A stretch of DNA of 64,000 bases from G963674685 sp963674685. Lineage in GTDB: Bacteria; Lernaellota; Lernaellaia; JACKCT01. The number at the start of each line of letters is the position of its first letter. The stretch's first letter is position 1. Of this stretch, positions 52,521 through 61,448 are shown piece by piece. Location: the NCBI GenBank assembly GCA_963674685.2, contig CAXXWT010000007.1, forward strand, positions 496,001 to 560,000. The letters are read 5' to 3'. A program made the position numbers and the translations under genes. A model generated the notes under the pieces. The model had not been told where the DNA came from. It did not search any database and worked only from the letters and a program-made list of their open reading frames with translations.

Positions 52521-54437
52521 CTATGCGCTTTCCCTGATGAAATTGATGAGGCCTCCGGCCAGAAGTATTTTACGTTCTCGCTCGGATACGTCCAGTTCGG
52601 CCGTAAAGGGGTTTTCACCGCACGCAAAGGTCAGTTTGCCGGTGTTTTTCAAGGCGGTGCGAAGATCGGTAAACTCCAGCTTGTCGCCTTCGTTCAACGC
52701 CTGATAAACCTGCTCGCTGACGATGAGTGGAATGATGCCGAAGTTGATCAGGTTGTTGCGGTGAATCCTGGCGAAGCTTTTCGCCAACACGGCGCGAATC
52801 CCAAGCGCCCGCGGGGCCAGCGCCGCGTGTTCCCGGCTGGACCCCTGGCCGTAATTCGCCCCGCCCAAAATCACGCCGACGCCTTTTGCGCGGGCTTTTT
52901 GCGCGAAGCCGGGGGCGACCGCGGAAAAAACATATTCGGAGATCGCCGGAATATTCGAACGAAGGGGCAGGATCTTCGCCCCGGCGGGCATGATGTGATC
53001 CGTTGTCACGTTGTCGCCGGTTTTCAAAAGGATTTCCACCGACAGCGCGTCATCCGGCGCGGGCATATCCGGCAGGGGTTTGATGTTGGGGCCGAAACGC
53101 ACTTCGACGGATTCACCGTTGTCGGCGGGCTCGAAGAAATTTGTTCCGCCGCCTGATATCGGCAGGCTGTAATCGCTTTCGTTTTCTTCATCGACATTGC
53201 GCGGATCGGTCAACTGCCCGGTCAGGGCCGTTATCGCCGCCGTCTCCGGGCCGACGAGATAAATTCCGGCGTCGGCGCAGCCGCTGCGCCCTTCGAAATT
53301 TCTGTTGAATGTGCGAACCGTGACCGAGCCGGACGGCGGCGCCAGACCCATGCCGATGCACGGTCCGCACGCCGGCTCCAGCACCCTGGCTCCCGCGGCG
53401 ATCATGTCGGCCAAAGCGCCGTTTTCGATGATCGCCTGCAAAACGTCCCGACTGCCGGGGGAAATCACGAAGCTTATACCGGAATGAACCTTTTTGCCTT
53501 TGACCATCTCGGCCACGCGCATCAAGTCCTCGTAAGAGGAATTGGTGCAGCTTCCCACGATGACCTGGTGCACGGGCAGGCCCTGCATTTCCTCCACCGG
53601 CGCCACGTTGTCCGGGCTGTGCGGTTTTGCGACCATGGGGACGATTTCCGACAGGTTCACTTCATGGACTTCGTCGTACTCGGCTTCGGAATCGGCGGCG
53701 AGTTTGATCCAGTTTTCATCCCGGCCGCGCCGGGCCAGAAAATCCATCGTCGCTTTGTCGGACGGGAAAACGGAGGTGGTCGCGCCGAGTTCGGCGCCCA
53801 TATTCGCGATGGTGGCGCGTTGCGGAACGGAAAGGGATGCGACGCCGGGGCCGCCGTATTCCATGATTTTTCCCACACCGCCGGAAACCGTGAGCATCCT
53901 CAGGATGTGCAAAATGACATCCTTGGCTCCGACTCTGGGTCCGAGTTTCCCCGTAAGGCGGATGAGCGCGACCTTCGGTGTTTTGATATAAAACGGACGA
54001 CCCGCCATGGCCGCCGCCACGTCCAGTCCCCCGGCGCCGATGGCGAGCATGCCGATTCCGCCGGCGGTCGGCGTATGGGAGTCGGAGCCCAGGAGCGTTT
54101 TTCCGGGTATGGCGAAATTCTCCAGGTGAAGCTGGTGAGACACGCCGTTTCCGGGAGGCGAGAAGACGATCCCGTATTTGGCGGCGGAAGATTGCAGAAA
54201 AAGATGATCGTCGGCGTTCTCGAAGCCCGTCTGCAGGGTATTGTGATCCACGTAAGAGACGGAAAGCTCGGTCGACACGCGCTTTCGCCCCAAAGCCGCA
54301 AAATGCAGCATGGCCATGGTGCCCGTGGCGTCCTGCGTGAGGGTCTGGTCTATCCTGACGGCGATGTCGCCGCCGGGTTCGAGATTGCCGAAGGCGAGAT
54401 GTTCGGCCAGAATTTTGTGCGTTAATGTTCCGCGCAT
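52521..54437 (-). CDS. acnA: Aconitate hydratase
   Basis: 638 residues, the short mitochondrial-type form rather than the 890-residue AcnA. Interconverts citrate and isocitrate. The 4Fe-4S ligands lie in GSCTNSSYEDL and in EPACGPCIGMG. The C-terminal swivel domain has VTTDHIMPAGAKI and NYGQGSSREHAALAPR. IPGKTLLGSDSHTPTAGG is the substrate region. It lies 6 bases downstream of gltA and 6 bases upstream of icd, so the three genes are one operon in pathway order. Confidence 0.95.
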   Translation of the reverse strand: MRGTLTHKILAEHLAFGNLEPGGDIAVRIDQTLTQDATGTMAMLHFAALGRKRVSTELSVSYVDHNTLQTGFENADDHLFLQSSAAKYGIVFSPPGNGVSHQLHLENFAIPGKTLLGSDSHTPTAGGIGMLAIGAGGLDVAAAMAGRPFYIKTPKVALIRLTGKLGPRVGAKDVILHILRMLTVSGGVGKIMEYGGPGVASLSVPQRATIANMGAELGATTSVFPSDKATMDFLARRGRDENWIKLAADSEAEYDEVHEVNLSEIVPMVAKPHSPDNVAPVEEMQGLPVHQVIVGSCTNSSYEDLMRVAEMVKGKKVHSGISFVISPGSRDVLQAIIENGALADMIAAGARVLEPACGPCIGMGLAPPSGSVTVRTFNRNFEGRSGCADAGIYLVGPETAAITALTGQLTDPRNVDEENESDYSLPISGGGTNFFEPADNGESVEVRFGPNIKPLPDMPAPDDALSVEILLKTGDNVTTDHIMPAGAKILPLRSNIPAISEYVFSAVAPGFAQKARAKGVGVILGGANYGQGSSREHAALAPRALGIRAVLAKSFARIHRNNLINFGIIPLIVSEQVYQALNEGDKLEFTDLRTALKNTGKLTFACGENPFTAELDVSERERKILLAGGLINFIRESA

Positions 54438-54443
54438 TTATAA

Positions 54444-55634
54444 TTATCTTTCTTCGATCGGAATGTAGGGACGGTTATGGTCGCCGATATATTCCTGAAT
54501 CGGGCGGAAGAGGCGATTGACTCCGATCTGTTCAAGCCAGTGGGCGCACCATCCCGCCACGCGCGATATGGCGAAAACCGTCGTGAAAAGATCGCCGGGC
54601 ACTCCCAGGGCGTCCAGCACGATCCCGGAATAGAAGTCCACGTTGGGATGCAGACCCTTGTGAGACAGCCTTTCTTTGGCCTTCTCCTCCAATTTCAAGG
54701 CGGTTTGATAGAGGTTCTTGCGCCCTTCTCCGGGGATGATTTCCAGGAGGTTTTTCATAAAAGACTGGATAAGGACGGCGCGCGGATCCTTGACCTTGTA
54801 AACACGATGACCGATGCCCATGATCTTCGATTTCGTTGTCAGCATTTCGTCGAGGAACTTATCCACGTTGTCCGGGTGTCCGATGGAATATAGCATGCGC
54901 AAAACACGCTCGTTCGCGCCGCCGTGCAAAGGTCCGCTCAGAGCGCCTACGGCGCCTGAAATGGCGGAATAGACGGAGGCCTGCGTGGAGCCGATAACGC
55001 GGCTGGCAAAGGTGGAGGCGTTCATGGTGTGCTCGGCGTGCATGATGAGCACCTTGTCGAAGAAGCGTCCGACCTCCGGCGGGCAAGGTTCGCCGGTGAG
55101 CATGAACAGGAAGTTTTCGGCGATAGTATATTTCTTCACCGCGGGCATGGGTTGCTCGCCATGGCGTGCGCGCTCGAAAGCCGCGAGGATCGTAGGCGCT
55201 TTGGCAATCAATGAAATGCAGCGGCGGATATTGTGCTGAGGCGATGAAACATCATCAGCGTAGAAATCCTCGCCGGACAGCAGGATGATGGCCGATTGCA
55301 GGGCATTGATGGGGTGCATGCCCACCGGGAAATTTTTAATGGCGTCCCGGACCGAAGCCGGCAGGCCGCGCTGCATGGCCATAAGAGTCTGAAATTGTTT
55401 AAACTCCCTCTCGTTCGGCAGATGGTTATAAAGCAGAAGAAAAACGGTTTCCTCAAATGAGCTATGTCGGACCAGGTCGGCAATATTGATTCCCCGATAT
55501 TCAAGGATTCCCTTTTCCCCGTCCACGCAGGAAATGCTGCTCCGCACGGCCACGACTCGTTCAAGGCCCGGCCGATGGATAATTTCCAGCAGATTTTGCG
55601 GATTCTTTGGCGTCGTTTCGCTTGCTTTCGTCAT
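54444..55634 (-). CDS. gltA: Citrate synthase
   Basis: 396 residues from ATG 55634, which has GGGGGAT before it; the longer frame to 55703 has no ribosome site. Condenses oxaloacetate and acetyl-CoA. Catalytic region: GPLHGGANE, MGIGHRVYKVKDPRA, and VDFYSGIVLDALG with the aspartate. First gene of the gltA-acnA-icd operon. The 314-base gap upstream to vapB shows no further gene; its right part is AT-rich and holds the vapBC operator. Confidence 0.95.
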   Translation of the reverse strand: MTKASETTPKNPQNLLEIIHRPGLERVVAVRSSISCVDGEKGILEYRGINIADLVRHSSFEETVFLLLYNHLPNEREFKQFQTLMAMQRGLPASVRDAIKNFPVGMHPINALQSAIILLSGEDFYADDVSSPQHNIRRCISLIAKAPTILAAFERARHGEQPMPAVKKYTIAENFLFMLTGEPCPPEVGRFFDKVLIMHAEHTMNASTFASRVIGSTQASVYSAISGAVGALSGPLHGGANERVLRMLYSIGHPDNVDKFLDEMLTTKSKIMGIGHRVYKVKDPRAVLIQSFMKNLLEIIPGEGRKNLYQTALKLEEKAKERLSHKGLHPNVDFYSGIVLDALGVPGDLFTTVFAISRVAGWCAHWLEQIGVNRLFRPIQEYIGDHNRPYIPIEER

Positions 55635-55900
55635 GTTTTGATCCCCCGTATTTTTTGGCCTTTTCGTGTTCGAAAAAGATGTGGTTGGCCACAGTGGAAA
55701 CATCGATTATAGCCGCAAAACCGGTTTTTGTCCAATAATCATACCAGGTTACAAGAGTATTTGACGCGACGCGTCTGCCGCCGAAATTCAATTATCGACA
55801 TTTGTGATGTATGTTCGAGTATATAAATTATTGCTCAAACTGTATGAGAATTCCTTATGAAGTATTGAATAAACAAATAAAATTTCTATTGAAATAATAT

Positions 55901-55937
55901 AAACCCGTGTTACACTGATCCCGTGTAGCACGGGTTT
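55901..55937. promoter_or_regulatory. Operator palindrome of the vapBC operon
   Basis: Arms AAACCCGTGTTACAC and GTGTAGCACGGGTTT, one mismatch in 15, centre 7 bases. It lies between a TATAAT-like region and the AGGAG ribosome site (55938-55942), which it touches. Binding of the VapB-VapC complex would stop transcription and perhaps ribosome access, as in known VapBC autoregulation. Confidence 0.65.
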
Positions 55938-55948
55938 AGGAGAATGCC

Positions 55949-56182
55949 ATGGCCAACTTGACGATATCCATCGACGAGGATGTCCTGAAACGGGCGCGAA
56001 TCCGCGCGCTTGAGCAGGGGACCTCGGTCAACGCGTTACTGAGAGAATACGTTGAAAGCTACGCAGGCAATGATCTTCATCGAGAAGGTCTAACGGAATT
56101 TCTCAAAATCGCTCGAGAAGCAAATTGCGGCAGCGGTCCGGAAGGCAGAACCTGGACGAGAGATGAACTCCATGAGAGATAG
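55949..56182 (+). CDS. vapB: Antitoxin, ribbon-helix-helix type
   Basis: 77 residues. N-terminal MANLTISIDEDVLKRARIRA is a ribbon-helix-helix DNA-binding start, followed by ALEQGTSVNALLREYVESYAG helices; the C-terminal half (EGLTEFLKIA to the end) is probably the toxin-binding tail. It has AGGAG just before ATG and an upstream palindrome. The stop lies inside the toxin start, so translation is coupled. Partner of the PIN toxin that follows. Confidence 0.88.
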   Translation: MANLTISIDEDVLKRARIRALEQGTSVNALLREYVESYAGNDLHREGLTEFLKIAREANCGSGPEGRTWTRDELHER

Positions 56183-56615
56183 ACATTTTTTCGACACCAA
56201 CATTTTTGTTTACTCTGTTGATAACGCCGAAGAACAAAAACGAAAGCGAGCGCTGGAAATCATCGATTTTCATCGAAGTTCCGGTCGCGTCGTCATCAGC
56301 ACGCAGGTTTTGCAGGAATACTACGTTGCCGTCACGAAAAAATTCAATTTGTTTCAAGATCCAAGTGATGCTGAAAGTGCGGTTCGTTCATTATGCAAGC
56401 TTCCGGTAGTGCAGATCGACAAGGAAATGGTTGTCGACGCGATTTCCCTTTCACGCAATCACAGCTTCTCTTTCTGGGACGCGCTGATCGTCGAGACCGC
56501 CGCCAGGGGCGGGTGTAAGAAACTCCTCAGCGAAGACATGCAACACGGTCTGGAAGTCAGAGGTCTCGTCATTGAAAATCCGTTTATCGATCTACAGAAT
56601 TCCTCGGATAAATAA
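56172..56615 (+). CDS. vapC: PIN-domain toxin
   Basis: 147 residues from ATG 56172 (an in-frame ATG at 56163 is also possible). PIN-domain ribonuclease: FFDTNIFVYSVD with the first Asp, the Glu in QVLQEYYVAV, and FWDALIVETA with the third acidic residue. It probably cleaves RNA when free of VapB. It overlaps vapB by 11 bases. The region right after the stop holds the inverted repeat block at 56622-56643. Confidence 0.9.
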   Translation: MRDRHFFDTNIFVYSVDNAEEQKRKRALEIIDFHRSSGRVVISTQVLQEYYVAVTKKFNLFQDPSDAESAVRSLCKLPVVQIDKEMVVDAISLSRNHSFSFWDALIVETAARGGCKKLLSEDMQHGLEVRGLVIENPFIDLQNSSDK

Positions 56616-56651
56616 AAGTGATTCTTCGAGGATTACCGTACTTCATCATGA

Positions 56652-56717
56652 AGGGAAATGTCCTTTCAAAACCTTAAATGACGGGCTTTCCCATCCCAAA
56701 GGAAATGTCAAGGATCG
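56652..56717 (+). repeat. Dispersed intergenic repeat, copy 2
   Basis: Nearly identical to 17668-17733 (GGAAATGTCCTTTCAAAACC start, TGTCAAGGATCG end), with the linked block in inverted order at 56622-56643. Confidence 0.75.
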
Positions 56718-56737
56718 ACGAATTGATGCAAATGTTT

Positions 56738-58237
56738 TTACCTGACTTCGCGAATAAGGCGGCAATGCCGGCGCACGCGGTGGATATGATACTTGATGTA
56801 AATCCAAAACCGCCAGTCGCCGCCGCGAACCGCCGCCAGCAATTGCAGGGGCAAAACGAGGGCGCCGGGCAGATAACCGAAAAGGGCGTGCCGGCCCCGG
56901 TCGATCATGATTCGGGAAAGGCGCAGACCGAAAAGCGGCATGAGTTTGTAAAAGTTTTTCCACTGGCGTATCCGCCGGTTCGTTTCCCGACCTTCGACGC
57001 TGCCCGTGCGGCAGATGTCGCCGACTTCGCCCTGCTCGGCGCGGCGTTTGTCTTCGGCGTCGGCCATCCCCATCTTTTGCGCGATGTCGATAATCGGCGC
57101 GCCGGGAAAATGCACCAGCATGTGAACCTTCACGCGGTTGAGATACCGGCAGTCCGCGTACAGGCGGGCGGCGTCGGCGCAGTCCTTGTCCGTCTCGCCG
57201 GGCAGGCCGAAGATGTGGTCCACGTCGTAACGAAGCCGCCGGCTGTCGCACAGCGCGAAGGCTTTTTTGGCGTCTTCCAGCGTTTCCGGCCGATCGAGGA
57301 TGTTTTTGCGTATGTCGTCGCTCGTCGTTTGCAGGCCGAATTCCACGCCGTAACATCCCGCGCTTTTCAGCGCCAGCACCAGTTCCTCGTTTAAATACTT
57401 GATTTGTCCGTAACAGCGAAAAGGCAGGCCGATTCTTTTTTTGTATTCGCTCAAAAAATCCAGCGTCCATTTCCTGGACGTGAAAAACACCGGATCGTTG
57501 ATCATCACGAAGGAAAAACCGTACCGGCTTTTCATGATCTGAAGTTCACGCATGACCGATTCGATGCTCCGGCGGCGCAGATAACGCCCCCCGAACATGC
57601 GCCTCAAAGTTCCTTCCCGGCAGTAGGTGCATGATCCCGGGCATCCGCGCCCGACGTGGAGCATGTAATCGTCCCGGATGTTGATCTCCGCGGCGAATAG
57701 TTCCTTGTCGGGCATGGGCAGATCGTCCAGGTTCGCCATCGGCGCGCGCATGCCCGTCGAAATCACTTTGCCGCGGCGACGGTAGTAGACGCCCGCGATC
57801 TTCGCCGGATCGCGCTTTTTCTCGATCGCTTCCAGCAGCTCGGGCAGCGTTTCCTCGCATTCCCCGACCACGGCATAATCCACGCACGGCCTTTTCATGA
57901 CCGCCTCGGGAGCGAAGGTCGCGTGACGCCCGCCGAAGATGATCGCCGAGTCAACGCGAGGACGCAGAGCTTGCGCGATGCTTAAAGCCCATCGGTAGAT
58001 GTCCGTGTCGGCGAAAAAGAAGATCGCGCCGGGCTTTTCATTTTCGAGCATGGAAAGGATTTGTTTTTTTCTGGAAAATTTTTCGGCGAGGAAAGGTACG
58101 TGGGCCACGTTGTCCACGGCGGTGTACGCGCCCGGGTCATAGGCGAACGTCACGCGATGCCCGGCCTGTTTCAAAACGGCGGAGATGTATTCCAGTTCGA
58201 CGCTTTCGCGCCCCATGTAAACCAACGCGACGTGCAT
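56738..58237 (-). CDS. B12-binding radical SAM protein
   Basis: 499 residues. The N-terminal B12-binding-type domain (about 1-135) runs from MHVALVYMGRESVELEY to IIFGGRHATFAPEAV and VVGECEET. The radical SAM domain has CPGSCTYC (C199, C203, C206). The C-terminus has no other cluster motif. The family includes enzymes of hopanoid, lipid and cofactor biosynthesis; the C-terminal hydrophobic stretch (LPGALVLPLQLLAAV) may touch the membrane. Alone on its strand. Confidence 0.85.
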   Translation of the reverse strand: MHVALVYMGRESVELEYISAVLKQAGHRVTFAYDPGAYTAVDNVAHVPFLAEKFSRKKQILSMLENEKPGAIFFFADTDIYRWALSIAQALRPRVDSAIIFGGRHATFAPEAVMKRPCVDYAVVGECEETLPELLEAIEKKRDPAKIAGVYYRRRGKVISTGMRAPMANLDDLPMPDKELFAAEINIRDDYMLHVGRGCPGSCTYCREGTLRRMFGGRYLRRRSIESVMRELQIMKSRYGFSFVMINDPVFFTSRKWTLDFLSEYKKRIGLPFRCYGQIKYLNEELVLALKSAGCYGVEFGLQTTSDDIRKNILDRPETLEDAKKAFALCDSRRLRYDVDHIFGLPGETDKDCADAARLYADCRYLNRVKVHMLVHFPGAPIIDIAQKMGMADAEDKRRAEQGEVGDICRTGSVEGRETNRRIRQWKNFYKLMPLFGLRLSRIMIDRGRHALFGYLPGALVLPLQLLAAVRGGDWRFWIYIKYHIHRVRRHCRLIREVR

Positions 58238-58353
58238 GGCGTCCCTTTAAAGGCGATGCGCGTTTACTTTAATTTTGCGCGAAAACAAGTGTAGGGGCGC
58301 GCCGCAAAGGGCGTCAAGCGGCTTAATGGATTTTAGGGATTCATAAATCCTTT

Positions 58354-59841
58354 TCAGATACAGGAAAAGCCGCAGGATTTTCCCGTTCCGTCGTCATCGC
58401 CGGAGCCGTCGCCGGAAATCACGACGCCGCAAGAGCTTTGCAGGCACTCGACGTAAAGCGAGCAACTGCTGACGAGGTCGTCGACGGAGCAGTTCAACAC
58501 GCAGTCCCACGCGTCTCCTCCCTCGCCGCAGGCCTCCATGGCTTCGCCGGCGCTCCACGTTCCGCTGCCGGCGTCGATGTCGTATCCGCAATCTTCGTAA
58601 AGCAGCGAAAGAGCCGACGAACAGGTGGCGGCGTTATCATCGTCGTCCCACGCGTCGTCGTCGCTCCAATTATCGTCGTCGTCGGGCAGCCAGTCATCAT
58701 CGTCATCATCGTCATCGTCATCGACGTCATCGTTCACGTCGTCGTCGCTGTCGTCATCGTCCGTGTCGTCGTCCGTGGAAGGCCCGGAGCCGTAGATATG
58801 GACGATTCCGTTGATGTCGTCCTGGTGCAGAGAGCGTTTTTTCGTTTCTCCCTGCGTGGCGTATCCGTACATGGTTTTTTCCGAGTCACTGTTATTATAC
58901 ATATCCAGCAGGCTCAGATAGTGGCCGAACTCATGCGTGGCGATATTTTGGACGTCCATCTCGTAATACGCAGGATTGCCCTGCGCGGACCAGTCGTAGT
59001 CGTTCAGAAAGAGCATGTCGCATTCGGCGATGGTGTCGTCGTTGTAACCCCATATGGCCGTGTAAGCGATGGCCTGACCGGGATTGCCCCACCCCCACAT
59101 GACTTCATTGTCGCCGTTATATTCGACGGAAGTGCGCGAGTGCGAGCCGTCGTCGATGAAACGAAAATCCGCCGGAGCGCCGTTCCATGAACTCATCGCC
59201 GCGCGGACCGCGTCGCCTTCGCCGGTTGTGTCATTGCAGTTTTCGTTGATTTCGACGCGAACGCTGTGAGAAGACCATTTCAATCCGTCGTATGCGTATT
59301 TTTCACGCAGGTTCCGTACATATGAGTCGATGGAGGATACGGGCGCGAAATGCGCATCCGGATCGACGGCCGGCTCGATTCCCTGTGCGAGTCTTTTGAG
59401 GGATTTCACATAATCGTCGGCGTCGAGCATCGTTTCCATGACCACGCCCGATTCCAGCGTCGCTTTGCCCTGGATTTGACCGACGATTTTATCCAGGCCG
59501 TCATCAAGGAATAAAACGATCTCCTGGCCCGCCTCGAAAGCCGGATAATCCGTAACAAAATAAAAATCCCCGCTTATGCTGCCGCCGGGAACGCTTAAGC
59601 TGAATTCTTCCGGGGCCTGGCCTTTGATGGATTCCAAAACGCGGATGTCAACGACGGTGTTGATCTCGCCCGCCTCGTGGCCGGTTACGGACTGCGTGGA
59701 AATGACATAACCGCGAACGATGACGTCGGCCCGGTCGACGAGGGTTTCCTGCGTCATGGGCGCCATTACGGCCTGCGCCGCCGTGGATAAAAGAATCAGG
59801 CAAATGGCCACAGTCAAAATACGTAATTTGGATTGAATCAT
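58354..59841 (-). CDS. Secreted matrixin-like metalloprotease with Asp-rich linker and Cys-rich tail
   Basis: 495 residues from ATG 59841. Signal peptide (about 8-25, cleavage near AQA). A domain of about 200 residues precedes the catalytic part. The zinc motif HEFGHYLSLLD lies at 303-313, with Asp in place of the third His, as in some metzincins. A Met-turn-like block (SEKTMYGYATQGE) follows. After about 350 there is an acidic linker of DDDD with N, V, W, then a Cys-rich region (about 8 Cys) ending in SCGFSCI. It is probably exported and possibly anchored through its C-terminus. Promoter at 59934-59942. Confidence 0.75.
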   Translation of the reverse strand: MIQSKLRILTVAICLILLSTAAQAVMAPMTQETLVDRADVIVRGYVISTQSVTGHEAGEINTVVDIRVLESIKGQAPEEFSLSVPGGSISGDFYFVTDYPAFEAGQEIVLFLDDGLDKIVGQIQGKATLESGVVMETMLDADDYVKSLKRLAQGIEPAVDPDAHFAPVSSIDSYVRNLREKYAYDGLKWSSHSVRVEINENCNDTTGEGDAVRAAMSSWNGAPADFRFIDDGSHSRTSVEYNGDNEVMWGWGNPGQAIAYTAIWGYNDDTIAECDMLFLNDYDWSAQGNPAYYEMDVQNIATHEFGHYLSLLDMYNNSDSEKTMYGYATQGETKKRSLHQDDINGIVHIYGSGPSTDDDTDDDDSDDDVNDDVDDDDDDDDDDWLPDDDDNWSDDDAWDDDDNAATCSSALSLLYEDCGYDIDAGSGTWSAGEAMEACGEGGDAWDCVLNCSVDDLVSSCSLYVECLQSSCGVVISGDGSGDDDGTGKSCGFSCI

Positions 59842-59933
59842 GGAGTTCTTTCCCGCCAGTAGTGAAAAACTTGATGGGTTGTTGTTATCGGATGGCTCTA
59901 TTTTAAAAGACTTACCTCTCAAAATCCGAGGAT

Positions 59934-59942
59934 ATTATAACA
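59934..59942 (-). promoter_or_regulatory. Extended -10 promoter of the metalloprotease gene
   Basis: On the minus strand TGTTATAAT (TG one base before a perfect TATAAT) with no good -35, the extended -10 type. Leader of about 86 bases to ATG 59841. The gap 59842-60056 holds nothing else. Confidence 0.5.
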
Positions 59943-60056
59943 CCTTTTGCAAAATATTTGGAATAAATGCCGATTTTCCGAAACTGACATCAATAAGCGC
60001 CGTGAAACACAGTGGATTTTGTGACAAATATAACAATTTTGGCGTGATTTATTAGA

Positions 60057-61127
60057 TTAAAAGCCGCATCCGCCGGACAGGCCGCCCGCCGGCCAGCCGC
60101 TGTCTTTATCTTCATCGGCCTGTTTGGAAGAAGTGAGAAGTCCCAGGCCGGATTCGTCGTCGTCATCATCGTCATCGTCGTCCGGGAAGGCGGGGATCTC
60201 GCAGGCTTCATCCGTCTCGTTGCAAACTTCACCGGATTTCGCGCATGGCGATTCGACCAGGGCGCAGCGCCCGGATTGCGCGTCGCAATATTCCCGGCCG
60301 TTGCAGTATAGCCCGTCGTCGCACTCGGAATCGCTTGCGCAGGGATTTTCGCACCAGTACAGCGCATTGCTTAAAAATACGGCGTTGTCGTTAAGAGCCA
60401 GGAAATTTTCGCTGGTTTCAGAAAGCCAGTTCGTGTCTCCCAAAACCATAAGGCGCCAGTCGGGATGCGCGTCGGGATCGGCGACGGCGGCCAGAGTGAA
60501 CGGACCTTTTCCGCGCATGCCGTCCAGATATGAATCCGGCGATGAAAAATAAAGCGCCGATTGCGGATTTTCAATTTCCAGGTGCGTCGCCGCCGGATTG
60601 ATCATTTCCGCTACGTGTCGGTTCAGGCAATGATTCGACATATCAACCACGTGCAGCCAGACCTGGTGCAGATAGTATTCGTTTGGCTCCATGACTGTAG
60701 TGCCGGCGATTCGGATTCCGGCGCCAAGAGCGGTCAGCAGTTCATTGGCGGCGGCGGGATTCCGGAGCGCATCGCGATATTCGCCTGTTAAAATAAAGGT
60801 GCGCTCGTCATCCAGAAAACGCCCGATCGCTTCCGCGTCCCGGTTGGAATACGTCGATCCGGGCAGGTGCGCGATAACAATGTCGTATTCGTCCAGACGG
60901 TCGAAGGCGTCGGCGATATCGACGCAAAATCCCATATCCCCCATGCGCGAAATGGCTGGAGCGTAGTATCGGTCCAGAGGAGGCCAGTTCAGGGCGTCAT
61001 GGGAAAGGTCGAACAGGACGCGCTTTTCGCACCCGCCCTCCCCGGCGTAATTGTCGGCGAAAGCGGGCAAGCTTGACGCGACGATGAAAATTCCAAGTGC
61101 GATAATTTTGCAAATTGTTTTTTTCAT
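60057..61127 (-). CDS. Secreted GATase-like/DUF4350-like protein with Cys-rich and Asp-rich tail
   Basis: 356 residues from ATG 61127, with GAGGAAGGAA before it. Signal peptide (about 5-24). The central 200 residues (VLFDLSHDALNWPPLDRYY, IVIAHLPGSTYS, FILTGEYRDAL, VLGDTNWLSE) have the look of a class I glutamine-amidotransferase-like/DUF4350 fold. A Cys-rich segment follows (CASDSECDDGLYCNG, CALVESPC), like the repeated Cys motif of myxobacterial secreted proteins, then an acidic run and a C-terminus ending LSGGCGF, like the previous gene. Function unknown; surface location likely. Confidence 0.65.
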   Translation of the reverse strand: MKKTICKIIALGIFIVASSLPAFADNYAGEGGCEKRVLFDLSHDALNWPPLDRYYAPAISRMGDMGFCVDIADAFDRLDEYDIVIAHLPGSTYSNRDAEAIGRFLDDERTFILTGEYRDALRNPAAANELLTALGAGIRIAGTTVMEPNEYYLHQVWLHVVDMSNHCLNRHVAEMINPAATHLEIENPQSALYFSSPDSYLDGMRGKGPFTLAAVADPDAHPDWRLMVLGDTNWLSETSENFLALNDNAVFLSNALYWCENPCASDSECDDGLYCNGREYCDAQSGRCALVESPCAKSGEVCNETDEACEIPAFPDDDDDDDDDESGLGLLTSSKQADEDKDSGWPAGGLSGGCGF

Positions 61128-61280
61128 TTCCTTCCTCAAACAAGGCGGCGGCTTCTTGGGAAGGTTTTTGGCAATCAAAAGCGATGAGAAGATTACGTTT
61201 CGGTTAAAAATTGGTTAGGGGGATGGATTCGGAAAAAGGCTAAATCGAAAAGTGTCGCACACCGTCAGCTGTCGCGAGAC

Positions 61281-61325
61281 TCTTTCCCCTTGCCCCTTTC
61301 CCCTTGCCCGTTGCCCCTTTTTCCT
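61281..61325 (+). repeat. Pyrimidine tract CTCTTTCCCCTTGCCCC-type
   Basis: Repeats of CCCCTTGCC, similar to 15382-15400 and, inverted, 46161-46193. Beside a partial CTGTCGCGAGACTC hairpin. The rest of 61128-61448 shows no gene. Confidence 0.6.
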
Positions 61326-61448
61326 CTTCATGACTCGACACCGGAATGCCTGGAGTGTATGAAGTGTATGTCGGAAAGAGCATTTTTTAATTGCGGCAGT
61401 TTTGTTTAAGGATTACGCGTAAAACCATCTCGGCGGGAGGCGCGCGGT

